A stretch of 64,000 bases of DNA from an uncultured Allomuricauda sp. (GTDB lineage: Bacteria; Bacteroidota; Bacteroidia; Flavobacteriales; Flavobacteriaceae): NCBI RefSeq assembly GCF_947499695.1, contig NZ_CANMPQ010000003.1, forward strand, positions 62,001-126,000, read 5' to 3'. The position numbers were made by a program, and so were the translations under genes. Under the pieces are notes generated by a model. That model did not search any database and had not been told where the DNA came from. It was given only the letters and a program-made list of their open reading frames with translations. How positions within the stretch are numbered: position 1 is the first letter of the stretch; each line of letters opens with the position of its first letter. Of this stretch, positions 1 to 9,273 are shown one piece after another.

Positions 1-2575
1 GAGGATTAACAGAAGGGTCTTCCATTTCTCCAAATCCTCCCAAAGAACCATTGTCGCCCCAAAGACCATCCATTGATTCTTTCTTCTCATCATCTTGCTC
101 AAAAGTGTCTTCGGAAGAATAATATCTATCAATACGCAACCAGTGCATATCTCTTGATTTTCGAACCTCCTGTTTACCTACAACAGGAACATTGTTCTCA
201 GCATGACATGCAATCACACAGGCACCGCATCCGGTACATGCATTTAGGTCGATTGACAAGTTAAAGTGATGTCCTATGGAACGATCAAATTCTTCCCAAA
301 GGTCTGCATCTGGAGAAGTCACAGGAATCTCTTGATGATTCAATGTAACCTGAGGCATATGGTTCCACTCGTGATGGTCTTTGGTATTGAAAATCTCCAA
401 GGTGGTTTCCTTGATGATATCTCCACGCCCCATCAACGTATTATGCAACTGCACACATGCAAATTCATGCTCTCCAGCCGTTTTTTCTATACTGACCGAT
501 TGCACATCGGAAAAGTTCTTATATAAGGTATAAGCATTTACTCCTGTCGCCAATTCCTCCTGCATACCAGCTTGTTTCCCATATCCAAAGGAAAGACCAA
601 CTGTTCCATTGGCTTGACCTGGTTGAATGATTACCGGGACATTTTCAAGCACAGTGCCATCAACAGTAAGCTTAACGTAGCTTCCATTTAATCCACCATT
701 CGCAACATTATGATTTTTCAATCCTAATTTTTCAGCATCTGCTTTGGAAACAGTAACATAGTTATCCCATGACGCTCTTGAAATTGGATCAGGGAATTCT
801 TGTAGCCATGGGTTGTTGGCCTGACGACCATCTCCCATCCCCACTTTGGAGTACAATACCAATTCAGTTCCTTGACTGGTGGCGCCGACCAAAGCTCTTA
901 TCGAAGATGCGATTGGAGCGATTTCCCACTGTTCTTCTTCAGCTTCAACTGGAGCAGCTACCGGCTCTTCTGCAACTTCTGCACTTGCCGAAGCCACAAA
1001 AACACCATCTTGCAACGCCTGATTCCAATCGGAACCTTGTAAAATAGCAGTGTCCCAATTTTCTTTAATGTATTCGTAATAGGTCTTATCACTACCCATC
1101 CAAGTCAATAAAGCAGACTGAAATTGTCTGGTATCGAACAACTCACGGATAGCAGGTTGCATAAGACTATATTGTCCTTTTTTCAATTGGGCATCTCCCC
1201 AAGATTCTAAATAGTGCGAAGCAGCTGCTACATATCCAACAGATTGGGCAGTTTCATCATTATTGAAAGCAAAACTTACAGAAACATCAACTTTCTCTAA
1301 TCCAGCAACAAAGTCCTCAGCATTTGGTAATGAATATACCGGATTAACTCCGTCAATAATCAAAGCCCCTACTCTGCCAGAATTCATATCGGAAACCAAT
1401 TTGTTCACCTTGGCAACATCACCTTGACGAACATATTTTGGGTTTTCCGTATCAAAAGCTTCACTTGAAAGCAACTTATTGATAGCCAGAACAACCGTTT
1501 GCGCGTTAACATCGTTTAGACCTGTAACCACAACAGCTTTACTTCCAGCTTTTCTGATTTCTGCAGCAATTTTATCAACGGCTTCGTCCACATCAGAAGT
1601 TCCTCCACCTACATTGGTTCCGTTTAGCTTACCATACAATTTGGCCAACGCAATTTTCTGCTGTGCAGCCGTCATCGGGTAACGCTTATCCGCATTAGCT
1701 CCAGACAGTGACATATTGGATTCCAAATGAATGTGCTTGGACATTTTTCCATTTTTTGGAACACGTCCTTTAGCGTATCCGCCATCATATCCTCCGCCTT
1801 GCCAATCTCCTAAGAAATCAGCTCCGAAGGACACAATTACATCCGCTTTCTCAAAATCGTAGTCCACTAATGCTCTTTCTCCATAGGCCGCATTGAAAGC
1901 ATTCAAGGCAGCATCTTCAGAAATGGCATCGTACGTTACATGGTTTACATTGTCCCCAAATTCAGCTTTGAATTCGGCAATCAACTTTTCAGTAGATGGA
2001 CTGGCGTAGGTTTGGGTCAATAAGGCAATCTGTCTGTTCGAACCTTTCAAGCTCCCCAGTTTTGCTCTTACTGTAGCATCCAACACCTTCCATTCGATAG
2101 GTTCTCCATTAGCCATCGGCCCTTGAACCCTTTTGCTATCATATAAAGTCAACACAGATGCTTGAACACGTGCATTTGCACTACCATTCACCTTGGCATC
2201 GGTATTATTTTCAATCTTGATAGGTCTTCCTTCTCGGGTTTTTACCAAAATACTGGCAAAATCAAATCCATCTGCTATGGTTGTCGCATAGTAGTTTGCA
2301 ACTCCTGGCACAATAGTATCCGGTTGCACAACATATGGGATGGATTTGTGAACAGGACCTTCACAGGCAGCAACAGTTGCAGCCGCGGTACTGAATCCAA
2401 CATATTTTAGAAAATCCCTTCTATTGGTTGTTGAAGCTGATAGGTTTTCTTTATCTCCTAAAAACTCATCAACCGGGATTTCTTCCGAAAATTCATTTTG
2501 TCTTAGCGTCTCAACAATGGAATCGTTCGGATTTAACTCCGCTTCGCTTTTCCAATATTTTTTGTTTGATGCCAT
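1..2575 (-). CDS. actB: Alternative complex III subunit ActB (molybdopterin oxidoreductase-like, iron-sulfur), 3' end outside the window
   Basis: The frame is open from an ATG at 2575 to the left edge, about 858 codons, so the C-terminus is missing. The N-terminus has a twin-arginine motif (NRRDFLK, about residue 52) followed by a hydrophobic run, as in TAT-exported ActB. The middle resembles a molybdopterin oxidoreductase catalytic domain. Near the window edge a ferredoxin-like cluster motif appears (ACTGCGACVIACHAENN). In this family ActB combines a Mo-less oxidoreductase domain with an Fe-S domain and passes electrons from menaquinol towards cytochromes. It lies 32 bp downstream of actA on the same strand, the standard act operon order. 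The family assignment is firm; the number of Fe-S clusters cannot be counted because the gene is cut. Confidence 0.93.
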   Translation of the reverse strand, partial: MASNKKYWKSEAELNPNDSIVETLRQNEFSEEIPVDEFLGDKENLSASTTNRRDFLKYVGFSTAAATVAACEGPVHKSIPYVVQPDTIVPGVANYYATTIADGFDFASILVKTREGRPIKIENNTDAKVNGSANARVQASVLTLYDSKRVQGPMANGEPIEWKVLDATVRAKLGSLKGSNRQIALLTQTYASPSTEKLIAEFKAEFGDNVNHVTYDAISEDAALNAFNAAYGERALVDYDFEKADVIVSFGADFLGDWQGGGYDGGYAKGRVPKNGKMSKHIHLESNMSLSGANADKRYPMTAAQQKIALAKLYGKLNGTNVGGGTSDVDEAVDKIAAEIRKAGSKAVVVTGLNDVNAQTVVLAINKLLSSEAFDTENPKYVRQGDVAKVNKLVSDMNSGRVGALIIDGVNPVYSLPNAEDFVAGLEKVDVSVSFAFNNDETAQSVGYVAAASHYLESWGDAQLKKGQYSLMQPAIRELFDTRQFQSALLTWMGSDKTYYEYIKENWDTAILQGSDWNQALQDGVFVASASAEVAEEPVAAPVEAEEEQWEIAPIASSIRALVGATSQGTELVLYSKVGMGDGRQANNPWLQEFPDPISRASWDNYVTVSKADAEKLGLKNHNVANGGLNGSYVKLTVDGTVLENVPVIIQPGQANGTVGLSFGYGKQAGMQEELATGVNAYTLYKNFSDVQSVSIEKTAGEHEFACVQLHNTLMGRGDIIKETTLEIFNTKDHHEWNHMPQVTLNHQEIPVTSPDADLWEEFDRSIGHHFNLSIDLNACTGCGACVIACHAENNVPVVGKQEVRKSRDMHWLRIDRYYSSEDTFEQDDEKKESMDGLWGDNGSLGGFGEMEDPSVNP

Positions 2576-2607
2576 ACGATATATCTGAGATTATCTTCTT
2601 TTAATTC

Positions 2608-3939
2608 TTAATAGTGACACTTACCACATTCCAAACCACCCATCATTGCGGCAGTCAATTCTTCCACTTCATATTTCTTGGAAAGTTCTGCATGGATAGC
2701 TTCGTAGTATTCATTACCCTCCATTTTCACATTTGTTTCCCTGTGACAGTTAATACACCATCCCATGGTCAATGGTGCAAACTGCTCCATTATCTCCATT
2801 TCTTCTACTGGACCATGACATGTCTGACATTCGATTCCAGCAACGGAAACGTGCTGTGAGTGATTGAAATATGCAAAATCAGGCAAATTGTGTACTCTAA
2901 CCCATTCTACTGGCTGTGTCTCACCTGTATATTGTTGATTCTCTTCATCCCATCCAACGGCTTTGTACAACTTCCTGATTTCGCCGGTATAGAATTCATT
3001 GGTATATCCATTTGCCAAATCTTCCGCACTAGGTCCCTCAGGATTTCCTTTGTACTCGTAAATTGATTTGTGACAATTCATACAAACGTTCAAAGATGGT
3101 ATTCCTGAATGTTTAGAAACTCTAGCGGAAGAGTGACAATACTTACATTCAATTTTATTGTCTCCTGCGTGGATTTTATGTGAATAGTGAATTGGCTGTA
3201 CCGGCGCATAACCTTGGTCAACACCAACCTGCATCATCCATCCGTAGGCAAAATATCCACTGGCCAACAACAAGAAAATAGCAGTAACCAAAACCAAAAA
3301 CTGATTTTGAGCAAAAGCTTTCCATATTGGGATTCTCTTTTCAGCTTTTTCTTTTTCCAACACCACTCCATTGGCCTCGGCTATTCTTCGCAATGTCTTA
3401 TTAACCAAAAGCAACATGATGACCAACAGGCCAAAAACCAATGCCAGTGCACCTAATATTAATTCGTTAGAGATACCTGGTTCAGATGGAGTCAACGGCG
3501 TTTCAGGACCTTCAGGACCCTTAACAGCTGTTTTAGGTGGAGCCGCAGTATATGCCAAAATATCATCGATATCTTGATTTGACAAAGTCGGGAATGCCGT
3601 CATCGCCGCTTGATTGTATTCAGCATAAATCTTGTTGGCGTAGGAGTCACCTGACTTAATCATCCCTGGACTATTCTTAATCCAAGTATAAAGCCATTCT
3701 TTATCCAGTCCTTCGTCTTCTAACAATCTCGCTTCTACATTTGCCAATGCAGGTCCCGTCATTTTTCTGTCCAAAGAGTGACAGGCTGCACAGTTCTGGT
3801 TAAAGAGCTGCTTTCCCTTGGCAGCATCACCACCAGAAGCTTCAGCTGCTTCTTCTTGCGCAAAAATTGAAACGGAAAAAAATAGGAGGGATAAACCTAA
3901 AACTTTAGAAAATAGATGGCGGTATAAAACCTTTTTCAT
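2608..3939 (-). CDS. actA: Alternative complex III multihaem cytochrome c subunit ActA, fused to a mono-haem domain
   Basis: 443 residues from the ATG at 3939. A longer frame to 4026 exists, but its added residues are not a signal peptide, and a good promoter -7 box sits at 4026-4033, so 3939 is preferred. Residues 1-27 form a signal peptide ending at FAQ. Six CxxCH haem motifs are visible: CAACH at 50-54, then CKYCH 265, CMNCH 286, CQTCH 371, CINCH 395 and CGKCH 438. Two membrane segments (about 158-179 and 213-234) separate the first haem domain from the other five. The protein should carry electrons from the quinol oxidation site to the terminal oxidase. It is the first gene of the act operon. 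The N-terminal mono-haem domain is additional to the classic penta-haem ActA core. Confidence 0.93.
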   Translation of the reverse strand: MKKVLYRHLFSKVLGLSLLFFSVSIFAQEEAAEASGGDAAKGKQLFNQNCAACHSLDRKMTGPALANVEARLLEDEGLDKEWLYTWIKNSPGMIKSGDSYANKIYAEYNQAAMTAFPTLSNQDIDDILAYTAAPPKTAVKGPEGPETPLTPSEPGISNELILGALALVFGLLVIMLLLVNKTLRRIAEANGVVLEKEKAEKRIPIWKAFAQNQFLVLVTAIFLLLASGYFAYGWMMQVGVDQGYAPVQPIHYSHKIHAGDNKIECKYCHSSARVSKHSGIPSLNVCMNCHKSIYEYKGNPEGPSAEDLANGYTNEFYTGEIRKLYKAVGWDEENQQYTGETQPVEWVRVHNLPDFAYFNHSQHVSVAGIECQTCHGPVEEMEIMEQFAPLTMGWCINCHRETNVKMEGNEYYEAIHAELSKKYEVEELTAAMMGGLECGKCHY

Positions 3940-4025
3940 ATTAACGAAATTTCTGTCGAAATCTTTGGCACGGTTATTTCCATTGATACTGAGAACAATA
4001 GCTTTTCTCGGCCTAAAATTGGTCA

Positions 4026-4033
4026 CAAAAGTA
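4026..4033 (-). promoter_or_regulatory. Promoter -7 box for actA-actB
   Basis: On the minus strand this reads TACTTTTG, a full match to the Bacteroidota -7 consensus TAnnTTTG. Transcription would begin about 80 bases before the chosen actA start. I see no clear -33 TTG at the expected distance. Confidence 0.5.
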
Positions 4034-4111
4034 CGACATAGTCACATTTTTTAAAATGTTAAGGTATTTATAATATATAATTTATAAACATTCTAAATAA
4101 TATGCATTTCC

Positions 4112-4140
4112 TTGGTTTAAAACTGAATAAATTACATTTG
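4112..4140 (+). promoter_or_regulatory. Promoter of the SPOR-domain gene
   Basis: TTG at 4112-4114 and TACATTTG at 4133-4140 are separated by 18 bp and match the Bacteroidota -33/-7 consensus. The promoter lies inside the 5' end of the longest possible frame (from 4102), which supports the downstream start at 4174. Confidence 0.6.
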
Positions 4141-4173
4141 TATAATCACAATTTGGAAAAGCGGTCGAAAATT

Positions 4174-4539
4174 ATGAAAACCCTTGTATCTATAGCCCTT
4201 TTTGCTGGTTTTGCACTACACGTTTCTGCACAGGAAGGTAACATTACCATTGAACAAGATCCACGTATAGACGAGTTACTGAAATTGTATACTCAAGTCA
4301 ATTCCAAGTCTGATTTTTATCAGATTCAAGTAGGTTTTGGGAGCTATCAGAAGGCTCAAAATTTAAAAACAAAAGTAGATATCGATTTTGCTGGTTGGTA
4401 TTCTAAAATTGAATTTGAATCACCGACCTATCGTGTGCGTTTAGGGAAATTTAAGACAAAACTTGAAGCAGAACGTAAATACATGGAAGTGAGAAAAAAA
4501 TATCCGGAGGCAATTCTTTTAAAACCAGAAGGAAAATAA
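4174..4539 (+). CDS. Small exported SPOR-domain protein
   Basis: 121 residues from the ATG at 4174, which sits 34 bp after a good promoter; the in-frame ATG at 4102 lies upstream of that promoter and is rejected. Residues 1-20 are a signal peptide (ends VSAQ). The rest is mostly one SPOR-like repeat domain: residues about 44-118 show the pattern YQIQVGFGSYQKAQN, then YRVRLGKFKTKLEAERKY. SPOR domains bind peptidoglycan stripped of stem peptides, often at division sites, so a periplasmic envelope role is likely. It is transcribed alone, divergent from the act operon and convergent with infB, with a shared terminator behind it. The domain call is confident; the specific function is unknown. Confidence 0.85.
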   Translation: MKTLVSIALFAGFALHVSAQEGNITIEQDPRIDELLKLYTQVNSKSDFYQIQVGFGSYQKAQNLKTKVDIDFAGWYSKIEFESPTYRVRLGKFKTKLEAERKYMEVRKKYPEAILLKPEGK

Positions 4540-4550
4540 ATCCAATAAAA

Positions 4551-4575
4551 AAATCCCGCTTAGGCGGGATTTTTT
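4551..4575. terminator. Bidirectional intrinsic terminator between the SPOR gene and infB
   Basis: A 9-bp stem (AAATCCCGC / GCGGGATTT) with a 4-base loop, an A-run before it and a T-run after it. It can serve both the SPOR gene on the plus strand and infB on the minus strand. Confidence 0.85.
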
Positions 4576-4593
4576 ATTCTTTGTTAATAAAGG

Positions 4594-7278
4594 TTACAGT
4601 TTTTTCTTGACCGCCACCTCTTGGAAGGCTTCAACAATATCACCTTCTTTTATATCATTATAGTTCTTAATCTGTAATCCACAGTCATATCCTTTGGATA
4701 CTTCCTTAACATCATCCTTGAATCGTTTAAGAGACGTCAATTCTCCAGTGAATATGACAACTCCATCACGAATCAGACGAATCTGCGAATTCCTAAAGAT
4801 CTTACCAGTTGTTACCATACAACCTGCAATGGTTCCGATTTTGGAAATCTTAAAGGTCTCCCTAATCTCGGCATTACCTGTAATCTCCTCTTTCATTTCA
4901 GGAGACAACATACCTTCCATCGCATCTTTAAGATCATTGATAGCGTCGTAGATAATGGAGTACATTCTGATATCGATTTCCTCCTTATCGGCCACTGCTC
5001 GAGCATTACCCATTGGTCTTACATTAAATCCGATAATAATCGCATCGGAGGCACTTGCCAACAATACGTCAGATTCTGTAATAGCTCCTACGCCTTTATG
5101 AATGATATTCACTTGAATCTCATCGGTAGACAATTTCTGGAAAGAATCCGTCAATGCTTCAACAGATCCATCAACATCACCTTTAAGAATAATGTTCAGT
5201 TCCTGGAAGTCACCAAGCGCAATCCTTCTTCCGATTTCATCGAGTGTAATATGACGCTGTGTCCTAACAGATTGTTCACGTTGTAGTTGCGAACGCTTGG
5301 TAGCAATTTGTTTTGCTTCACGCTCATCCTCCAACACATTGAATCGATCACCGGCCTGCGGAGCTCCATCCAATCCCAAAATAGAAATAGGAGTTGCTGG
5401 ACCGGCCTTTTTGATGTTCTTTCCTCTTTCATCCTGCATGGCTTTTACTTTACCACTACAGGTTCCTGCCAAAACATAATCACCAATTTCCAAGGTTCCT
5501 GTTTGCACCAAAATTGTGGAAACATATCCTCGCCCTTTATCCAAGAACGCCTCAACCACGGTTCCCGTTGCTAATCGGTCAGGGTTTGCTTTCAACTCCA
5601 ATAATTCAGCTTCAAGCAACACCTTTTCCAAAAGTTCTTTTACACCATCTCCTGTCTTCGCAGATATATCATGTGATTGGATTTTACCACCCCAATCTTC
5701 CACCAATAAATTCATCCCGGCAAGACCTTCTTTAATCTTATCTGGATTTGCTGTTGGTCTATCAATCTTATTGATCGCAAAAATAATAGGAACATTGGCC
5801 GCTTGGGCATGGCTAATTGCTTCCTTGGTTTGCGGCATGATATCATCATCAGCAGCGATTACAATAATTGCAATATCGGTAACTTGTGCACCCCTTGCCC
5901 GCATAGCGGTAAACGCCTCGTGACCTGGAGTATCCAAGAATGTTATTTTTTGTCCATCTTCCAGGGTAACTCCATATGCGCCAATGTGCTGGGTAATACC
6001 ACCACTTTCTCCGGCAATCACATTTTCTTCCCTAACATAATCTAAAAGGGATGTTTTACCATGGTCAACGTGACCCATTACAGTAACAATAGGTGCTCTT
6101 GGTTTCAAGTCTTCCGGAGCATCAACTTCTTCCTCAATGGATTCTTCAATTTCTGCGGTTACAAACTCCACTTCATATCCAAATTCCTCAGCGACAATAG
6201 AAAGTGTTTCTGCATCCAATCTTTGGTTCAGGGTCACCATGATTCCTAGTGACATACATGCAGAAATAATTTGCGTAGTGGTCACATCCATCATGGTTGC
6301 CACCTCGTTCACGGTCACAAATTCTGTAACCTTTAAGATTTTACTCTCTAATTCTTGTTGTTCAAGATCTTTCTCAGTCTGCTGACGATGCTGATCTCTT
6401 TTCTCTCTTCGGTACTTGGCACCTTTTCCTTTACTGGATTTACCTTGAAGTTTTTCAAGGGTCTCCCTTACCTGTTTTTGTACTTCTTCTTCGGTAGGCT
6501 CTACCTTGGGAACAGCTCGCTGGTTTCCTTTTCTAACTGGACCATTATTTCTGGGTCGATTACCACCCTGCTGAGGAGCATTCTTGCTAACAATACGTTT
6601 TCTACGTTTCTTCCTATCGTTATCACTTGCAGTTCTCCCAGATGTTTTAGCTGGCTCCTCTTTCTTTTTCTTTGGCTTGTTAAATTGAGACAAGTCAATT
6701 TTATCACCAGTTATCTTAGGACCACTAAGTTTTTTGTATTGGGTTTGAATTGCCTCCGGCTCTTTGGCTGGGGCTTCCTCTTCTTCTTTTTTGGCCTCAA
6801 CTGGTTTTGCAACCTCTTTAACCTCAACCTCTTCTTTGGGCTTTTCAGCCTTCACAGGTTTAGGTTCCTCCACAGCTACCTCCTTAGGTTTTTCTTCTAC
6901 TGGAGTCTCAGGCTTTTTATCCAGGTCTATCTTACCCACTGTTTTCGGACCAGAAAGTTCCGCTTTTGCCTTTATGACTTGCTCAGCGTTCCTTTTCTCC
7001 CTAGCAAGTCGACGTTCTTCCTGTTCTTGTTCCAACTGAACTCTGAGCGCTTCCTTTTCCTTTCTCTTTTCCTCACCAACCTCTTTGGAAGCAACTTTTT
7101 TACTCTTGTCCGTTTGGAACTCATCCAACAGTACTTGATACACCTCATCCGTGATTTTGGTAGTAGGACGCGCCTCTACGTCATGACCTACTGACAAAAG
7201 GTAGTCCACTGCCCTATCCAGTGAAATGTTCAATTCTCTTAGAACTTTGTTGAGTCGTATTGTTGGGTTTCCTGCCAT
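4594..7278 (-). CDS. infB: Translation initiation factor IF-2
   Basis: 894 residues. IF-2 is the GTPase that positions initiator tRNA on the 30S subunit. An N-terminal IF2-N module (residues 1-55) is followed by a long charged low-complexity linker rich in Lys, Glu, Pro and Ala (about 60-310). A second IF2-N-like segment lies near 315-375. The G domain has G1 GHVDHGKT at 402-409, DTPGH at 449-453 and NKID at 503-506. The C-terminal beta-barrel and C1/C2 domains complete a full-length Bacteroidota IF-2. It is the last gene of rimP-nusA-infB, 42 bp after nusA, and ends at a strong terminator. The long plus-strand frame at 6355-7194 is antisense to the biased linker and is not a gene. Confidence 0.98.
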   Translation of the reverse strand: MAGNPTIRLNKVLRELNISLDRAVDYLLSVGHDVEARPTTKITDEVYQVLLDEFQTDKSKKVASKEVGEEKRKEKEALRVQLEQEQEERRLAREKRNAEQVIKAKAELSGPKTVGKIDLDKKPETPVEEKPKEVAVEEPKPVKAEKPKEEVEVKEVAKPVEAKKEEEEAPAKEPEAIQTQYKKLSGPKITGDKIDLSQFNKPKKKKEEPAKTSGRTASDNDRKKRRKRIVSKNAPQQGGNRPRNNGPVRKGNQRAVPKVEPTEEEVQKQVRETLEKLQGKSSKGKGAKYRREKRDQHRQQTEKDLEQQELESKILKVTEFVTVNEVATMMDVTTTQIISACMSLGIMVTLNQRLDAETLSIVAEEFGYEVEFVTAEIEESIEEEVDAPEDLKPRAPIVTVMGHVDHGKTSLLDYVREENVIAGESGGITQHIGAYGVTLEDGQKITFLDTPGHEAFTAMRARGAQVTDIAIIVIAADDDIMPQTKEAISHAQAANVPIIFAINKIDRPTANPDKIKEGLAGMNLLVEDWGGKIQSHDISAKTGDGVKELLEKVLLEAELLELKANPDRLATGTVVEAFLDKGRGYVSTILVQTGTLEIGDYVLAGTCSGKVKAMQDERGKNIKKAGPATPISILGLDGAPQAGDRFNVLEDEREAKQIATKRSQLQREQSVRTQRHITLDEIGRRIALGDFQELNIILKGDVDGSVEALTDSFQKLSTDEIQVNIIHKGVGAITESDVLLASASDAIIIGFNVRPMGNARAVADKEEIDIRMYSIIYDAINDLKDAMEGMLSPEMKEEITGNAEIRETFKISKIGTIAGCMVTTGKIFRNSQIRLIRDGVVIFTGELTSLKRFKDDVKEVSKGYDCGLQIKNYNDIKEGDIVEAFQEVAVKKKL

Positions 7279-7320
7279 AAATTGTTTTACTTGCCCTAAA
7301 ATTCGCTGCTAATATATAGT

Positions 7321-8553
7321 TTAATCTTCAAATTCCTCTTTGAGGATGCGCACTACCTCTTGAACAGTTTCTTCTTCTAAATCAGTTCTTTTGATAAGGT
7401 CTTTCACATCTTGCTCAAGAACACTTCGGGCTGTGTCCAGTCCAATCTTTTTGAACTCTTCAATGACCCATGCTTCTATTTCATCTGAGAATTCCGTCAA
7501 TTCCACATCCTCTTCTACACCTTCGCGGAACACATCAATCTCATAACCAGTTAATTGACCAGCTAAACGGATGTTATGACCACCTCTACCAATAGCCTTG
7601 GAAACTTCCTCCGGCTTTAGATATACTTGAGCTGTTTTCTTTTCATCGTTCAACTTTACAGAGGATACTCTTGCTGGGCTTAATGCTCTTGTGACCATCA
7701 ACTGTGAGTTGTTGGTCCAATTGATTACATCGATATTTTCATTACCCAATTCACGAACAATTCCATGAATTCGAGATCCTTTCATTCCAACACAAGCTCC
7801 TACTGGATCAATTCTGTCATCGTAAGAGTCCACGGCAACTTTTGCTTTTTCACCTGGAATCCTAACAGCTTTCTTTATTGTTATCAATCCATCAAACACC
7901 TCAGGAATTTCCTGGAAGAATAATTGTTCCAAGAAAATTGGTGATGTTCTGGACATGATAATTGCCGGCTTGTTTCCTTTAAGTTCAACACTTTCGATTA
8001 CGCCGCGGACATTATCTCCTTTGCGGAAAAAGTCAGATGGAATTTGTTTTTCCTTTGGAAGGATAATCTCATTGCCTTCGTCATCCAACAAAATGATTGC
8101 TTTGTGACGAATATGGTGCACCTCAGCCGTGTATATTTCTCCTTCTAGATCCTTGAATTGCTTATAAATGGTAGTGTTATCGTGCTCATGAATCTTAGAA
8201 ATCAGGTTCTGGCGCAATGCTAAGATTGCACGACGACCTAAGTCCATTAGTTTCACCTCTTCCGAAACATCCTCGCCCACTTCAAAATCTGGTTCAATTT
8301 TTCTGGCCTCGGACAAAGAGATCTCCTCATTGGGCTCTTCAACTTCTCCATCCTTTACAACGATTCGGTTTCTCCAAATTTCCAAATCACCCTTATCTGG
8401 GTTGATAATGATGTCAAAGTTTTCATCAGAACCAAACTTTTTCTTGAGTGCATTTCGGAACACATCTTCCAAAATTGCCATAAGGGTTACCCTATCTATA
8501 AACTTATCGTCCTTAAATTCCGAAAAGGATTCGATGAGCGCTAGGTTTTCCAT
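7321..8553 (-). CDS. nusA: Transcription termination/antitermination factor NusA
   Basis: 410 residues. NusA binds RNA polymerase and nascent RNA and modulates pausing, termination and antitermination. The order is a N-terminal polymerase-binding domain (1 to about 125), an S1 RNA-binding domain (about 135-200) and two KH domains, with the typical segments DPVGACVGMKGSRI and VSKAIGRGGHNIRLA. The C-terminal acidic repeats of the E. coli protein (495 residues) are absent, leaving only a short acidic tail, as is usual in Bacteroidota. It sits 13 bp after rimP. NusA feeds back on its own operon in E. coli, which bears on the hairpin in the leader at 9046-9066. Confidence 0.98.
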   Translation of the reverse strand: MENLALIESFSEFKDDKFIDRVTLMAILEDVFRNALKKKFGSDENFDIIINPDKGDLEIWRNRIVVKDGEVEEPNEEISLSEARKIEPDFEVGEDVSEEVKLMDLGRRAILALRQNLISKIHEHDNTTIYKQFKDLEGEIYTAEVHHIRHKAIILLDDEGNEIILPKEKQIPSDFFRKGDNVRGVIESVELKGNKPAIIMSRTSPIFLEQLFFQEIPEVFDGLITIKKAVRIPGEKAKVAVDSYDDRIDPVGACVGMKGSRIHGIVRELGNENIDVINWTNNSQLMVTRALSPARVSSVKLNDEKKTAQVYLKPEEVSKAIGRGGHNIRLAGQLTGYEIDVFREGVEEDVELTEFSDEIEAWVIEEFKKIGLDTARSVLEQDVKDLIKRTDLEEETVQEVVRILKEEFED

Positions 8554-8566
8554 TTTTGAATTACAA

Positions 8567-9028
8567 TTAAAATTTTAATATCACTTTTGCTTCATGGATT
8601 TCAGAAAAGGGAATGTCCCGTTTTTTCTGAACTGTAACTTTTCCTTTACCTACAGGCTTTGGCTCACGGGCCTTCCACTCCAAGGTAATACTTTCTTCTG
8701 AGGCTTGGGTCAGGTTTCCCTCCAATTCTTCTTCACCTGTCCTTACCTTTAATTTTCTACCAATATTCTTTTTGTACTGACGTGGCAATTCTAATGGGGA
8801 AGCTGCTCCTGCCGAGGTGACTTCCAAAGAGAAGTCTTCCTCTTCCCTATCCAAATTGTGCTCGATGGCCCTGCTTATGTTCATACAATCTTGAAGATTG
8901 ACACCCTCATCACCATCTAAAACCACACGGATCGTATTATCATTTGTTATCATAAAATCAATCAAAAACAAGGATGGATTTTCTTCCAAAGCCTTGCTCA
9001 ATAATGATTTTACTTTCTCCCTTAACAT
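8567..9028 (-). CDS. rimP: Ribosome maturation factor RimP
   Basis: 153 residues, the usual length. RimP assists maturation of the 30S subunit. The N-terminal alpha/beta domain contains the recognisable stretch [16 protein letters not shown] and the family segment [13 protein letters not shown]; a C-terminal beta-barrel (SH3-like) follows. It is the first gene of the conserved rimP-nusA-infB operon. The ATG at 9028 is about 60 bases after a consensus promoter, with a terminator-like hairpin between. Identification rests on sequence motifs and synteny. Confidence 0.95.
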   Translation of the reverse strand: MLREKVKSLLSKALEENPSLFLIDFMITNDNTIRVVLDGDEGVNLQDCMNISRAIEHNLDREEEDFSLEVTSAGAASPLELPRQYKKNIGRKLKVRTGEEELEGNLTQASEESITLEWKAREPKPVGKGKVTVQKKRDIPFSEIHEAKVILKF

Positions 9029-9045
9029 AAAATCAAGTAATAAAA

Positions 9046-9066
9046 GAGGGGACCAGAAGTCCCCTC
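9046..9066 (-). promoter_or_regulatory. Terminator-like hairpin in the rimP-nusA-infB leader (candidate attenuator)
   Basis: A perfect 8-bp stem (GAGGGGAC / GTCCCCTC) with a 5-base loop lies between the promoter and the rimP start codon. On the minus strand it is followed directly by TTTTATTA, so it looks like an intrinsic terminator inside the leader of a gene cluster that encodes NusA. It could equally be a stabilising 5' hairpin. No gene ends just upstream on this strand, so it is not an ordinary 3' terminator. Confidence 0.6.
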
Positions 9067-9095
9067 ATGAATACATTTATATCCGTTCAGTGGCG

Positions 9096-9125
9096 CAAAT
9101 ATACAATAAATATTACATGATGCAA
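9096..9125 (-). promoter_or_regulatory. Promoter of rimP-nusA-infB
   Basis: On the minus strand TTG (9125-9123), a 19-bp spacer, then TATATTTG (9103-9096): a full match to the Bacteroidota consensus. It predicts a leader of about 60 bases. Confidence 0.7.
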
Positions 9126-9273
9126 TTGCAAGAGATATAAATTAAAGTATGCTTTTCAAGTAGCTTCTTCTTGATTCTTTTAGAATTAAAACCATGCTCT
9201 GAAAAGATGGCGCCCAAGATTATCTTTCTTGCATTTAATCCATATCTGCATTATTTTGTCTCAAATTGCCACA

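Noticed and set aside
6355-7194. A 279-codon plus-strand open frame rich in Phe and Leu
   Set aside because: It is antisense to the Lys/Glu-rich linker of infB; the biased composition of that linker makes long antisense frames.
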